DNA of 64,000 nt from Bacteriovorax sp. BSW11_IV (lineage in GTDB: Bacteria; Bdellovibrionota; Bacteriovoracia; Bacteriovoracales; Bacteriovoracaceae): positions 62,001-126,000 of the forward strand of contig NZ_AUNE01000004.1 in assembly GCF_000447755.1 (NCBI RefSeq). Direction: 5' to 3'. A model generated the notes under the pieces. It was not told the origin of the DNA, made no database searches, and saw only the letters and a program-made list of their open reading frames with translations. How positions within the stretch are numbered: the first letter of the stretch is position 1; each line of letters begins with the position of its first letter. This document shows, piece by piece, positions 1 to 10,818 of this stretch. Both the position numbers and the translations under genes were made by a program.

Positions 1-1
1 G

Positions 2-697
2 GGAATGGTGAATATGGGATTTGGTATAACTCATGTTTATGGACTGACTGAAGTCTATGGCCCGGCATCTGTTTGCGTGAAGCAAGAGAGCTGGCAAGAG
101 AGTTCATTAGGCGAACAGGCAAAATTAAATGCCAGACAAGGAGTCACTTATCATTTGCAAAGTGATATTACAGTTCTTGATCCCAACACAATGAAAGAGG
201 TCCCTCACGATGGTGAAACTATTGGTGAATTGTTCTTTAGAGGAAATATCACCATGAAAGGGTATATGAAAAACCCAAAGGCCACAGGTGAAGCATTTAA
301 AGGTGGTTGGTTTCATACAGGAGATTTGGGCGTTATTTATCCTGATGGCTATGTGAAAATTAAAGATAGAAGTAAAGATATTATCATTTCCGGAGGAGAA
401 AATATCTCAAGTATAGAAGTTGAAGATGTTCTCTATCAGCACCCGGCCGTTATGTTGGCCGCTGTTGTGGCAAAGCCTGATGGGAAATGGGGAGAAGTCG
501 TTTGTGCTTTTATTGAATTAAAAAATAATACAAAAGTCACTGCTAAAGAAATTCAAGACCATTGTCGTAATATTTTACCAGGATTCAAAGTTCCTAAAGA
601 AGTATACTTTGAAGTGCTGCCAAAGACTTCGACAGGGAAGATTCAGAAATTTGAACTAAGAAAAAAACTAAGTTCTGATAGCGCAATTGACGTGTAA
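2..697 (+). CDS. Acyl-CoA synthetase (AMP-binding), C-terminal part cut by window edge
   Basis: Adenylate-forming ligase that activates a carboxylic or fatty acid to its AMP ester and then to the CoA thioester in the cytoplasm. The reading frame is open to the window edge, so the true start lies upstream; about 230 residues are visible where the family usually has 500-560. Visible motifs, counted from the Met codon at position 5: YGLTE (12-16, adenine-binding motif), TGD (105-107), the hinge-region motif DRSKDIIISGGEN (121-133), and the conserved C-terminal catalytic lysine in PKTSTGK (Lys212). Family assignment is secure; chain length of the substrate is not deducible. The gene ends at a hairpin terminator shared with convergent metG. 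Confidence 0.93.
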   Translation, partial: GMVNMGFGITHVYGLTEVYGPASVCVKQESWQESSLGEQAKLNARQGVTYHLQSDITVLDPNTMKEVPHDGETIGELFFRGNITMKGYMKNPKATGEAFKGGWFHTGDLGVIYPDGYVKIKDRSKDIIISGGENISSIEVEDVLYQHPAVMLAAVVAKPDGKWGEVVCAFIELKNNTKVTAKEIQDHCRNILPGFKVPKEVYFEVLPKTSTGKIQKFELRKKLSSDSAIDV

Positions 698-700
698 AAA

Positions 701-724
701 AAGGCCTCTTGCGAGGCCTTTTTT
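701..724. terminator. Bidirectional intrinsic terminator
   Basis: AAGGCCTC (701-708) pairs perfectly with GAGGCCTT (713-720) around a TTGC loop, with a T-run on the plus side and an A-run (697-702) giving a T-run on the minus side. It lies between the convergent acyl-CoA synthetase and metG and overlaps the metG stop codon. Confidence 0.9.
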
Positions 725-2660
725 ATTCTTCAACAGCTGGGAAGTAAACACCCTGTTCATTAATTTTGTGATTTTCGGGGAAGTCATTTTTCAACTCGTC
801 AATAGAGTAGATCGACTCTGGAAGATTGAGAGAGTGGCGCAGCTTTTCCATCGTTTCTGGAACAAATGGTTGAAGCATAATGAGAAGGTTCTTTAAAATG
901 TAAAAACATGAGTAAAGAGCATCACTTCTTTCTTCAATTGGAAAACGATCATCATGGGGCTTATATTGGTTGAATAAGCCATTGATGATTCTTGCATAGT
1001 TCTCTAGGGCCCCTAAGGCCTTAGGGTATTCAGCTTTTTCCATAAAACGAATATATGACTGAACCATTTTTTGTGTCTCAGCTTCTGTCTTTCCAATTAG
1101 TTTTCCTTTTGGAACAACACCATCAAACTTTGAATGGCACGCTGAGATTGGTTTTTCAAATGCAGCATTCATTGGACCAGCAAGGAATAGGTTTTTGTTT
1201 TTGAAAACTTCAAAATCAAAATTAGACGCTTTTTCAGAAAGACTTAAAGTAGATAAAAAGTAACGTAACTGATCTGGAGCATAGCCCATTTCATTTACAA
1301 GTTGATCACCCGTATAGAAGTTTCCTTTAGATTTACTCATTTTTTCACCATTAATTTGTAGGTGAAAATTACTGAAAACATCAGTTTGTTGTAGTTCGCC
1401 TTTAAGTGGTTGTCTCATTGGGTCTTCTTGGTAACCAAACCACATACTTCCTTGCATTAAGACGTAGAAAAAGACGTTATCAGTTCCTAGAAATTGATAA
1501 ACCTTTGCCTCTGGATCACACCAGAAATCTTTATAAAGCTCAGGCGATAGGCCTTTCTTTTTAAGCGCTACTTTTGAAAATGAAATTGGTGCAATTAGAG
1601 ATTCTGGCCATACGTAGAGAGTTTTTCCCTCCATACCAGGTTCAATATCTGTCGGAACAGGAATTCCCCAAGATACGTCACGGGTAATTGAACGGTGTGC
1701 CCAACCATCATTTAGAGTACATTCAATACCTTTTTTTGTTAGAAGCTCTAGCCCAACTTTTAAATCTGCTAGATTGTTGAATTGGACAAGAACTTGTCTT
1801 CCTGGTGCATAACGACTTTTATGTGCTGGAAGTGAATCTTTAATCTCTTTATAGTCTGGCTCTGATTTATTCGTGAATAAAACAGAAGGGTGAACTGTTC
1901 CAAGAACTTCTTGAAGAATAGACTTTCTCCAAGTCTTCTCTTTTGTCGAAAGCCACTCGATTAATTGATCAGTGACTTTCCACATATTCAAATACCAATG
2001 GTCTGTTTCTTTTAAAACAGGAGTGGCATCGCTTAGAGTACTTCTTGGGTTAATAAGCTCACTAGGATCATATTGAGCGCCACATACATCACAGTCATCA
2101 CTGTAAGCACTCATATTTGTACAACTTTCGTTTGGACATTTACCTTGTACATAACGATCGGGAAGGAACATGCTAAGTTTTGTATCAAACCATTGTCTGC
2201 TTGTTTTTCTATCAAGCATATTATTTGCATGCATCTTTCTTAGAAAATCTTGGCACAGTTCTTTATGGGCCTCAAAATTTTCCTCACGAGAAGTTCCTGT
2301 GTAGACATCAAGGCCAATTGAGAAACGATCCATAGTCGCTTTTTGGCGAGCGTGAACTTCTTCAATAAATTCTTGAGTTGTTTTGCCTAATTTCTTTGCA
2401 GCTACTTCACTCGTTGAGCCGTGATCGTCTGTACCACATACAAACAATACATTGTCATTGCCGATGAGAAGTCTTGTCCAACGTGAATAAACATCTGCTG
2501 GAACGTGTGCACCTGCTAGGTGGCCAAGGTGAACTGGTCCATTTGCATAGGGCATACCGGCAGTGATCACTGCTTTTTTGGGACGAGTAATTCGGCCTAG
2601 GATTGATGGGATGTCCTGTTTTGGACGCATGTCTTTTTTGTTATTTGTTTCTTCATTCAT
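723..2660 (-). CDS. metG: Methionyl-tRNA synthetase
   Basis: Class I aminoacyl-tRNA synthetase charging tRNA-Met (cytoplasm). It shows the HIGH-type motif HLGH (44-47), the KMSKS motif (440-444), and a CxxxxC...CxxC zinc knuckle (Cys175, 180, 190, 193). Length is 645 residues without any C-terminal EMAP-type tRNA-binding domain, so it is long for the minimal form. The excess is mostly a segment of about 65 residues (about 254-318) between WRKSILQE and the conserved block ending ITRDVSWGIP, where E. coli MetG has only a few residues. A 25-30 residue N-terminal extension is also present. No clear Shine-Dalgarno precedes ATG 2660; an in-frame stop lies about 40 nt upstream, so the start cannot be much earlier. 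Confidence 0.95.
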   Translation of the reverse strand: MNEETNNKKDMRPKQDIPSILGRITRPKKAVITAGMPYANGPVHLGHLAGAHVPADVYSRWTRLLIGNDNVLFVCGTDDHGSTSEVAAKKLGKTTQEFIEEVHARQKATMDRFSIGLDVYTGTSREENFEAHKELCQDFLRKMHANNMLDRKTSRQWFDTKLSMFLPDRYVQGKCPNESCTNMSAYSDDCDVCGAQYDPSELINPRSTLSDATPVLKETDHWYLNMWKVTDQLIEWLSTKEKTWRKSILQEVLGTVHPSVLFTNKSEPDYKEIKDSLPAHKSRYAPGRQVLVQFNNLADLKVGLELLTKKGIECTLNDGWAHRSITRDVSWGIPVPTDIEPGMEGKTLYVWPESLIAPISFSKVALKKKGLSPELYKDFWCDPEAKVYQFLGTDNVFFYVLMQGSMWFGYQEDPMRQPLKGELQQTDVFSNFHLQINGEKMSKSKGNFYTGDQLVNEMGYAPDQLRYFLSTLSLSEKASNFDFEVFKNKNLFLAGPMNAAFEKPISACHSKFDGVVPKGKLIGKTEAETQKMVQSYIRFMEKAEYPKALGALENYARIINGLFNQYKPHDDRFPIEERSDALYSCFYILKNLLIMLQPFVPETMEKLRHSLNLPESIYSIDELKNDFPENHKINEQGVYFPAVEE

Positions 2661-2829
2661 GACATCTAATTTATCAAGTGAGGGGCGTTCTCGTCCAGAT
2701 AAAAACTGGTAGTGAGTACTAGTGCGCCATGTGTCACTCGAGATAAGTAAAGATAAAAGGTTGTCCCAAGCTTCAGATGGTATAAAATTTATTCATTGAG
2801 CAATGTTTATCTAAGCGAGGAGTACGAAG

Positions 2830-3600
2830 TTGAAAAAGTTATACTGGACAGTTTCATTGATAATTTTAATGGGAATAGGAACTTTTTTCGCCAGAACTTA
2901 CTATTTTAAAAATAATTTCGAACTTATTTCGCCAAAAAGAGGAAATATTGTTGAAGCTATTTATGGTCTCGGAAAAGTAAAATCAGATCAAATTTTCGAA
3001 GTCAAAATTGGAGTAATCGCCGTTATTAATAAGGCCTTTGTTAAAGAAGGTGCCAAAGTTCAAAAGGGTGATCGTCTTATTTCATTCGATGATAATGCTT
3101 TGTTTAAAGCGCCATTTGATGGAACTGTAACTCTTCTTGCAAATCAAGAAAATGAAGTGGCGTTTCCTCAAGTTCCTATCCTTAGACTTGAAAATCTTAA
3201 TAAAAAATACATAGAAGTTTCACTTGAACAAGATGCTGCACTAAAAATAAAGTCAGGGCAAAAAGCACAAGTGATCTTTGAGAGTCAGTCATTCAAGAAG
3301 TATCCTGCAAATGTGAGAATGATCTATCCAAGAGAAGGAGAGTTTATTGCGCGTTTGGAAGTTGAGAATTTGATTGATAATATTTTACCTGGAATGACAG
3401 CAGATACAGTTATTGAAGTCGGGAATAAGACAGATGTTCTTCTTATTCCAATAAGCGCTATTAGTAATGGGAAAGTCCTAAGACTTCGTGACAACCATAG
3501 AGAAAAAATCGATGTGGCCCTTGGAAATAACGATGGAAATTGGGCCGAGGTGCTTTCTGGGGACATCAAGACAACTGATAAGCTCTTCATCAAGAGGTAG
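2830..3600 (+). CDS. Periplasmic adaptor (membrane fusion) protein of a MacAB-like exporter
   Basis: HlyD/MacA-type adaptor that would link an inner-membrane ABC transporter to an outer-membrane channel. It has an N-terminal membrane anchor (about residues 5-22), a split lipoyl/barrel-sandwich region (GNIVEAIYGLGKVKS and later APFDGTV), and a C-terminal beta-barrel segment. At 256 residues it is shorter than MacA (about 370) and seems to lack the long coiled-coil hairpin. The start is TTG at 2830, chosen because GAGGAG (2817-2822) sits 7 nt upstream and the signal-anchor follows at once. The permease starts 2 nt after its stop, and the ATPase follows, so the three form one operon. Confidence 0.82.
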   Translation: MKKLYWTVSLIILMGIGTFFARTYYFKNNFELISPKRGNIVEAIYGLGKVKSDQIFEVKIGVIAVINKAFVKEGAKVQKGDRLISFDDNALFKAPFDGTVTLLANQENEVAFPQVPILRLENLNKKYIEVSLEQDAALKIKSGQKAQVIFESQSFKKYPANVRMIYPREGEFIARLEVENLIDNILPGMTADTVIEVGNKTDVLLIPISAISNGKVLRLRDNHREKIDVALGNNDGNWAEVLSGDIKTTDKLFIKR

Positions 3601-3602
3601 TC

Positions 3603-4844
3603 ATGTTATTTCTAGCAATGAGGCAATTGGCCTCAAAGAAAAAGCAAACAATTCTCATTCTTTTAGGAATCAGTTTTGGAACAATGCTTTTTATTACCAT
3701 ATCTGGAATTCAACTTGGACTTCGAGAATTTATTATTAAATCTCTTCTCAATAATACTGCCCATATTTTAATTTCGGGGCGTGAAGATATTATCAAACGC
3801 GATGATGTGAACGAGTGGTTCTTTCCAAATAAACAAGTTCATTGGTTGTCCGCACCTTATGGAAAAAGAGGAGAGTCTAAACTCGAAAATTATCAAGGTT
3901 GGGCCGATCGTTTAAGTCACGATCCTGAAGTATTCGACTTTAGTCCCAGATTAAATATTCAAGTGATTCTTAAAAAGGGCGCCATTGTTCACAATGTGAG
4001 TCTTACTGGAACAATTCCTCGCAAGCAACTTCGCATTAGTGAAATTGAAAGCGATATGGTTGAAGGAAGCTTTTCTGATCTCGACTCTGGTGGCGGGAAA
4101 ATCGTTATTGGTACGGGCGTTGCTGATGAATTGGGTGTAAGACCTGGGCAATTTATCGATGTTGTTACTGGAAAAAAAGGACTGAGAGAATCATTTAAAG
4201 TCGTGGGGACGATTTCACTAGGAGATGATTATATAGATAAGACGATTGCCTTTGCCCATTTAACAGATGTACAAAAATTAAATAACACTCCTGGTAGAAT
4301 TTCAGAAATTGCAGTGGCATTGATTGATATCGATACCTCAGAACAATTGGCCCAAAGATGGTCATTGTTTAGCCGAGATAAGGTGCAAGATTGGAAAAAG
4401 GCCAATCCAATGATTATGGATGTTATTATGATGCAAGATGGAGTTCGCTATTTTATCACGGTCGCGGTTCTCGTTGTTGCGGCCTTTGGAATTTATAATG
4501 TTCTTTCCATTTTGATTAATCAGAAGAAAAAAGAAATCGCTATTTTACGATCCATTGGTTATGGACCACAAAAAATCTTAGAATTGATTATGTATCAAGG
4601 TCTCTTTTTGGGAATCAGTGGGGGGATTGTGGGAATAATTCTCGGTCTGATAATTTGTCGCTTGGTTGAAAGTATTAATCTTAGTATCAAAATTGGTGAT
4701 GGGAATCATTTACTTGTTTCTTATGCACCTTCAATTTATATAACGGCCTTCGCATCGGCCCTCTTTGCTTCAATTATTGCGAGTCTTCTTCCGGCCATGT
4801 CGGCTAGTAAGATGACTCCGATTGATATTATAAGGGAGGAATAA
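3603..4844 (+). CDS. ABC transporter permease, MacB/FtsX-LolCE type
   Basis: Inner-membrane permease with the FtsX fold: one transmembrane helix near residues 16-36, a large periplasmic domain (about 40-270) and three C-terminal helices (about 280-305, 330-355, 375-400). The segment SILINQKKKEIAILRSIGYG after the second helix is the typical FtsX-family coupling region. It is separate from the ATPase, as in LolCDE, not fused as in MacB. The role inferred is mechanotransmission-type export of a lipid, lipoprotein, peptide or drug with the adaptor encoded upstream; the substrate is unknown. The ATPase ATG follows its stop directly (4845). Confidence 0.85.
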   Translation: MLFLAMRQLASKKKQTILILLGISFGTMLFITISGIQLGLREFIIKSLLNNTAHILISGREDIIKRDDVNEWFFPNKQVHWLSAPYGKRGESKLENYQGWADRLSHDPEVFDFSPRLNIQVILKKGAIVHNVSLTGTIPRKQLRISEIESDMVEGSFSDLDSGGGKIVIGTGVADELGVRPGQFIDVVTGKKGLRESFKVVGTISLGDDYIDKTIAFAHLTDVQKLNNTPGRISEIAVALIDIDTSEQLAQRWSLFSRDKVQDWKKANPMIMDVIMMQDGVRYFITVAVLVVAAFGIYNVLSILINQKKKEIAILRSIGYGPQKILELIMYQGLFLGISGGIVGIILGLIICRLVESINLSIKIGDGNHLLVSYAPSIYITAFASALFASIIASLLPAMSASKMTPIDIIREE

Positions 4845-5510
4845 ATGATTCATGCCCATAATTTAGTGAAAGAATTTGGAGAACCTGCTCAAAGAATAAT
4901 TAACGATATTACAATTGATATTAAAGAAGGTGAGTTTGTTTCAATTGCTGGACGCTCAGGAAGTGGCAAAAGTACGTTGTTATACATCATTAGTACCTTA
5001 GACAATCCTACGCACGGAGTTGTTGAAATAAACAATCGAGTTATCAATAATCTCTCGGTAGAAGAAGTTCATGAATTTAGAAATAAGAATATTGGTTTTA
5101 TCTTTCAATTCCATTATTTATTGCCTGAACTTAGCGCATTAGAAAATGTCTTACTTCCACCAATGAACTCAGGAATACAGAAACAATATAAAAAACGAGC
5201 TCTTGAATTACTTGAAAGATTAAATATCTCTCACACGCTTAATAAAATGCCTGGTCAAATGTCTGGTGGAGAGCAGCAGAGGGTTGCGATTGCAAGGGCA
5301 CTTATTATGAATCCCAAGTATATTTTTGCAGATGAGCCAACTGGAAATCTAGACTCAACAAATGCTCAAATTGTAATGGATATATTAAAAGAAGTGAATA
5401 AGGAGAGTGGGACGACTATCTCATTAGTTACTCACGATAGAGAATTTTCCAAAATGGCCGATCGTGAGATTTTTCTCGTCGATGGAAAAATATCTGATAC
5501 CTATCTTTGA
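4845..5510 (+). CDS. ABC transporter ATP-binding protein, LolD/MacB family
   Basis: ATPase partner of the preceding permease. Walker A is GRSGSGKST (36-44), the Q-loop Gln is at 88, the signature reads MSGGEQ (139-144), Walker B is YIFADE (159-164) followed by PTGNLD, and the switch His is at 197 (VTHD). The 221-residue length matches LolD-type subunits. It is the last gene of the adaptor-permease-ATPase operon and is followed by a strong terminator at 5512. Confidence 0.93.
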   Translation: MIHAHNLVKEFGEPAQRIINDITIDIKEGEFVSIAGRSGSGKSTLLYIISTLDNPTHGVVEINNRVINNLSVEEVHEFRNKNIGFIFQFHYLLPELSALENVLLPPMNSGIQKQYKKRALELLERLNISHTLNKMPGQMSGGEQQRVAIARALIMNPKYIFADEPTGNLDSTNAQIVMDILKEVNKESGTTISLVTHDREFSKMADREIFLVDGKISDTYL

Positions 5511-5511
5511 A

Positions 5512-5536
5512 AAAGGGCCTTGTTAGGCCCTTTGTT
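5512..5536. terminator. Intrinsic terminator, probably bidirectional
   Basis: AAAGGGCCT (5512-5520) and AGGCCCTTT (5525-5533) form a perfect 9-bp stem with a TGTT loop. A run of A on the left gives a T-rich tail on the minus strand, so it can serve both the exporter operon and the convergent small gene that ends at 5537. Confidence 0.85.
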
Positions 5537-5854
5537 CTATCTGTGGCAATTAATATTAACTTTTGCCCCAACTTGCGGGTATGAGCCTTCAATAACGTCT
5601 TCACGTCCTTGAACAGAAAAATTGTATATATTACTAAGATTAAGTGTAATTTCTGCTTTACCAATTGAAACGTTTTCAAGAGTTCCACACTTTTCGATAG
5701 CGATATCAAAGATTTTATCTTTTAACTCTTTTTCTAGTTGTGAAAAACTTCCTACAAAGAGGTTGATATTACTTTTTGGAATATGAATTTCTTCGCCATA
5801 GCTCATTCCAATGAAAGTAGTAGAAATTAAAAGAGTCGTAAGTAGTGTTTTCAT
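5537..5854 (-). CDS. Small exported hypothetical protein
   Basis: A 105-residue protein starting at MKTLLTTLLISTTFIG, a clear signal peptide with probable cleavage after MSYG. The ATG at 5854 is preferred over an upstream in-frame start because GGGAGC lies a few nt before it and the signal sequence begins there. The mature part (about 85 residues) has two cysteines that could form a disulphide, and alternating beta-strand-like segments. No family is recognised. It probably sits in the periplasm. It is transcribed alone, convergent with the exporter operon and divergent from the LysR gene. Confidence 0.6.
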   Translation of the reverse strand: MKTLLTTLLISTTFIGMSYGEEIHIPKSNINLFVGSFSQLEKELKDKIFDIAIEKCGTLENVSIGKAEITLNLSNIYNFSVQGREDVIEGSYPQVGAKVNINCHR

Positions 5855-5952
5855 TTTTGCTCCCTTTGGATTGTAACTGTCCATTGTTCTTATGTGATTT
5901 GTCAGATTTCTCTGGCAAGAAGAAAATTATTACAGGAGGCGCGATAAATAAA

Positions 5953-5997
5953 ATGATAATAATCCATGGTTGTGATAAAATATTTTTATGGCACTAG
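5953..5997 (+). CDS. Possible 14-residue leader peptide upstream of the LysR gene
   Basis: ATG 5953 opens a frame of 14 codons (MIIIHGCDKIFLWH) ending in TAG at 5995-5997, two bases before the LysR ATG at 6000. The best Shine-Dalgarno in the region, AGGAGG (5934-5939), lies upstream of this ATG at a rather long 13-nt spacing. The LysR gene itself has no visible ribosome site, so translation could be coupled through this small frame. A frame this short can arise by chance. Confidence 0.3.
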   Translation: MIIIHGCDKIFLWH

Positions 5998-5999
5998 TA

Positions 6000-6818
6000 A
6001 TGGATGATATAAAGTATTTTATCGTAGTTTCAGAGACTTGTAATATAACAAGAGCATCTGAAAAAATTGGTATTTCTCAACCCGCACTTAGTTATTCAAT
6101 TAAACGTCTTGAAAAAGAAGTGGGTGGAGAGCTCCTTATTCGTTTGAAAAATGGAATGCGCCTAACAAAGCTTGGGGAATCGTTTTTAACAAGAGCTCGT
6201 AAACTTATTGTCGAATGGGAAAACGTCCAGAATATTGCTGCAGATTCATCATTGATTGATTCTTCTTATACCTTTGCCATACATCCTTCGATCGCACTTT
6301 ATTCAATGAGAGCATTTCTTCCTACAATAATTAGAAATTTTCCAACTCTAGATATTAATTTTATTCATGGACTTTCGAGAGAAATGACGGAAAAAATTAT
6401 TAGTTGGGAAGCTGATTTTGGAATAGTTGTAAATCCAATTCGCCATAACGATCTTGTTATTAAAAAATTATGTACTGATAGCGTTTCTATATTTCATCTT
6501 GATGGAATAGAAAGTAACACATTGATTTTCGATGAAGATTTATTGCAGGCCCAGCATATTATTAAAAACTATAAGAGTATTCATCATTATGAAAATAATA
6601 TTCGTTCGAAAAATTTAGAGGTCGTGGCGAAGCTCACTTCACTCGGATTAGGCCATGGCGTTTTACCAACGCGAGTCGCTGAGCAATTTCCTAGGTTGAA
6701 GCAAGTAAAAGGTGCTCCAATATTTAAAGATGAGATTTGTCTCATCTATAGACCTGAAAGACAAAAAGATCATATTGGTCAAAAAATTATCGACATCATA
6801 AAAAAAGCTAGATTTTAA
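6000..6818 (+). CDS. LysR-family transcriptional regulator, next to katG
   Basis: The N-terminal winged helix-turn-helix (about residues 1-60) contains ITRASEKIGISQPALSYSIK, followed by a substrate-binding domain of two alpha/beta lobes; 272 residues is slightly short for LysR. ATG 6000 gives MDDIKYF, the usual family start; ATG 5988 adds four residues. Neither has a Shine-Dalgarno. It lies 103 bp upstream of katG in the same direction, so it may control katG as OxyR does elsewhere. The effector domain does not show a convincing OxyR-like redox cysteine pair, so it is not called OxyR. Confidence 0.88.
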   Translation: MDDIKYFIVVSETCNITRASEKIGISQPALSYSIKRLEKEVGGELLIRLKNGMRLTKLGESFLTRARKLIVEWENVQNIAADSSLIDSSYTFAIHPSIALYSMRAFLPTIIRNFPTLDINFIHGLSREMTEKIISWEADFGIVVNPIRHNDLVIKKLCTDSVSIFHLDGIESNTLIFDEDLLQAQHIIKNYKSIHHYENNIRSKNLEVVAKLTSLGLGHGVLPTRVAEQFPRLKQVKGAPIFKDEICLIYRPERQKDHIGQKIIDIIKKARF

Positions 6819-6885
6819 TTTTCTCCGATTCATTTTGTCAGGTGTCTTAATCTAATCTTGTGTCTGAATTGAAAGTAATCTCTGA

Positions 6886-9090
<2,205 letters not shown>

Positions 9091-9099
9091 AGTATTTAG

Positions 9100-9128
9100 G
9101 GCCAGCTAAACTAGCTGGCCTTTTTTTT
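9100..9128. terminator. Bidirectional intrinsic terminator after katG
   Basis: GGCCAGCTA (9100-9108) pairs with TAGCTGGCC (9112-9120) and is followed by eight T (9121-9128). It separates katG from the convergent small gene whose stop lies inside the T-run. Confidence 0.9.
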
Positions 9129-9330
9129 AATCTTTCGAATATGTTTCTACAAATTTTTTAATATCATCAATATGCTCTAGAAGATATTTTGCTTTCGTCA
9201 CACCAAAACTTAAGATCGTTCCATATTTTTCAATTTCATTACCTTCATCATCAACCTTGAAGATCTTGAAAATTTTATTTCCTTTGAATTCTTCAACTGC
9301 AATATCGTGGGGAGGAAGATTCGATGCCAT
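9127..9330 (-). CDS. Small conserved-looking hypothetical protein (67 aa)
   Basis: A 67-residue acidic soluble protein with no signal peptide or membrane segment. It is a real gene candidate because AAGGAG stands 5 nt before the ATG at 9330 and a shared terminator stands at its end. The sequence has an N-terminal beta-rich part (FKGNKIFKIFKVDDEGNEI) and a C-terminal amphipathic helix (AKYLLEHIDDIKKFVETYSK). No family is recognised and no function is proposed. Confidence 0.6.
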   Translation of the reverse strand: MASNLPPHDIAVEEFKGNKIFKIFKVDDEGNEIEKYGTILSFGVTKAKYLLEHIDDIKKFVETYSKD

Positions 9331-9462
9331 ATAGTCTCCTTCTTTTGAGAATTAAGTTATTAAAATTTAAGCAAAATTGCCATTAAGTTTCAATACTAAA
9401 AAGGACATGAATTATGAGTTTTGCTATGCCATGATATTAGTAATCAAAAAAGAGGAAAACTT

Positions 9463-10818
9463 ATGAGTTTGAGAGTATATCGATTGGAATGTAATGGATT
9501 GGATATTTTTCAATCGTTAGTATTGAATAGCAAATCCAATGGTCCAGAAGACTCATGGCCGCCAAAAATTGAAAACTCATTTAATGGAGCGAACGTATAT
9601 TGGACCAATATTGGCTATAAAAAATACCTCCAAACTGGTTTGAGGGATTCGCATCTTAGTGTTCTTGACGGAAATTTCACTTGTACGATAGGAACAGTGG
9701 AAGGTGAAATTCTGTACCAAAATGAATACCAAGTTATTTGTCTACCATCTCAAGTTAAGGTCATTAAAAGTTATCCTTTTACATATGAAGGTCCTAGACC
9801 AGCATTAAAGCGATTGGAAGATACAAGGCCTGATAATTTAAGACATTATTCTTCTCTTCTTGATTGGTGCACTTACACTCCCTACACAGGAAGTGATGAG
9901 AGTTTTACGTTATTGTCATCGGTTGGGGTAGAGCTTGGACTTGTTAAGATTGGAATCCACCGCGAAATTCTTATGCCAAACAAAAGAAGTTCATGGCCTC
10001 ACGCCCATAAAGTAGAAGAAGAGCTAGTCTATATTCTTAAAGGCGAGCCAGATATTTGGATCAATGGAAAAATTTATGGCGCAAAGGCCGGGGACTTTAT
10101 TTTCTTTCCTCCAGGGACAAATATTGCACACTCCATATTAAATAATACAGACGAAAATGTTGAGATGATGGTTCTTGGAGAGCAGGGCGATCATGGGGAT
10201 TTAATCTATTATCCTTTGCATCCAAGTAGAAATGAAGAGTGCAAAGAGCAAAACTTTTTTTGGGAGCAACGCCCAGAGGTCGAGCTTGGCGATCATAATG
10301 GTTTACCTTCAAAAAATGTCAAAAGAGAGGAAGGTCCTTGGCGATATCAGACATCTTATAAAGATGTTCAAGAAGTTTTCATTGGCGACAAATCACATGA
10401 AAATAAAGTTTTTCACTCTGATCGCGATTTGGGAAGGGCCCTCGGGGTGACAAGAGTTGCTCTTCACCACCAAGTGCTGCCTTCTGGTTTTCGCACAAGT
10501 CATCCTCATGCTGAATCTTTAGAGGAAGAATTTGTTTATATATTAAAAGGCACTCCCATCGTTTGGATTAATGGACATCGCTATCAAATGAGAGAGGGAG
10601 ACAGCGTCGCTTTTCCAAGTGGAACAGGAATTGCCCATACGTTTATCAACGAATCGGGTGAAGATGTTGAATTACTCGTAGCAGGTGAGACGTCTAAAAA
10701 AGACAATCTCTGCTCTTTTCCGATTAATCCTGAAATGCTTGAAAAAAGTCCTATTCCTTGGAAAGATGCGCCTTTGCAAGAAATAGGATCAGATTCGGCA
10801 ATGCCCGAAACTAAATAA
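9463..10818 (+). CDS. Two-domain cupin (bicupin) protein
   Basis: A 451-residue protein with two cupin_2 barrels. The first carries His180, His182, Glu186 and His223 (WPHAHKVEEE...GTNIAHS), the second His347, His349, Glu354 and His392 (SHPHAESLEEE...GTGIAHT). Each is a complete 3-His/1-Glu metal site. The first 140 residues form a separate domain that is not recognised. Bicupins include dioxygenases, decarboxylases and sugar isomerases, so the reaction cannot be given. ATG 9463 is chosen over 9421 because AGAGG precedes it by 7 nt. The gene ends by overlapping the convergent flavin monooxygenase gene by 8 bp. Confidence 0.8.
   Translation: MSLRVYRLECNGLDIFQSLVLNSKSNGPEDSWPPKIENSFNGANVYWTNIGYKKYLQTGLRDSHLSVLDGNFTCTIGTVEGEILYQNEYQVICLPSQVKVIKSYPFTYEGPRPALKRLEDTRPDNLRHYSSLLDWCTYTPYTGSDESFTLLSSVGVELGLVKIGIHREILMPNKRSSWPHAHKVEEELVYILKGEPDIWINGKIYGAKAGDFIFFPPGTNIAHSILNNTDENVEMMVLGEQGDHGDLIYYPLHPSRNEECKEQNFFWEQRPEVELGDHNGLPSKNVKREEGPWRYQTSYKDVQEVFIGDKSHENKVFHSDRDLGRALGVTRVALHHQVLPSGFRTSHPHAESLEEEFVYILKGTPIVWINGHRYQMREGDSVAFPSGTGIAHTFINESGEDVELLVAGETSKKDNLCSFPINPEMLEKSPIPWKDAPLQEIGSDSAMPETK

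Noticed and set aside
5428-5709. 93-residue minus-strand frame spanning the exporter terminator
   Set aside because: It crosses a strong terminator and overlaps both the ATPase gene and the small exported gene in the wrong frame.
6000-6818. Naming the LysR regulator OxyR
   Set aside because: Position beside katG is suggestive, but the redox Cys pair of OxyR is not evident.
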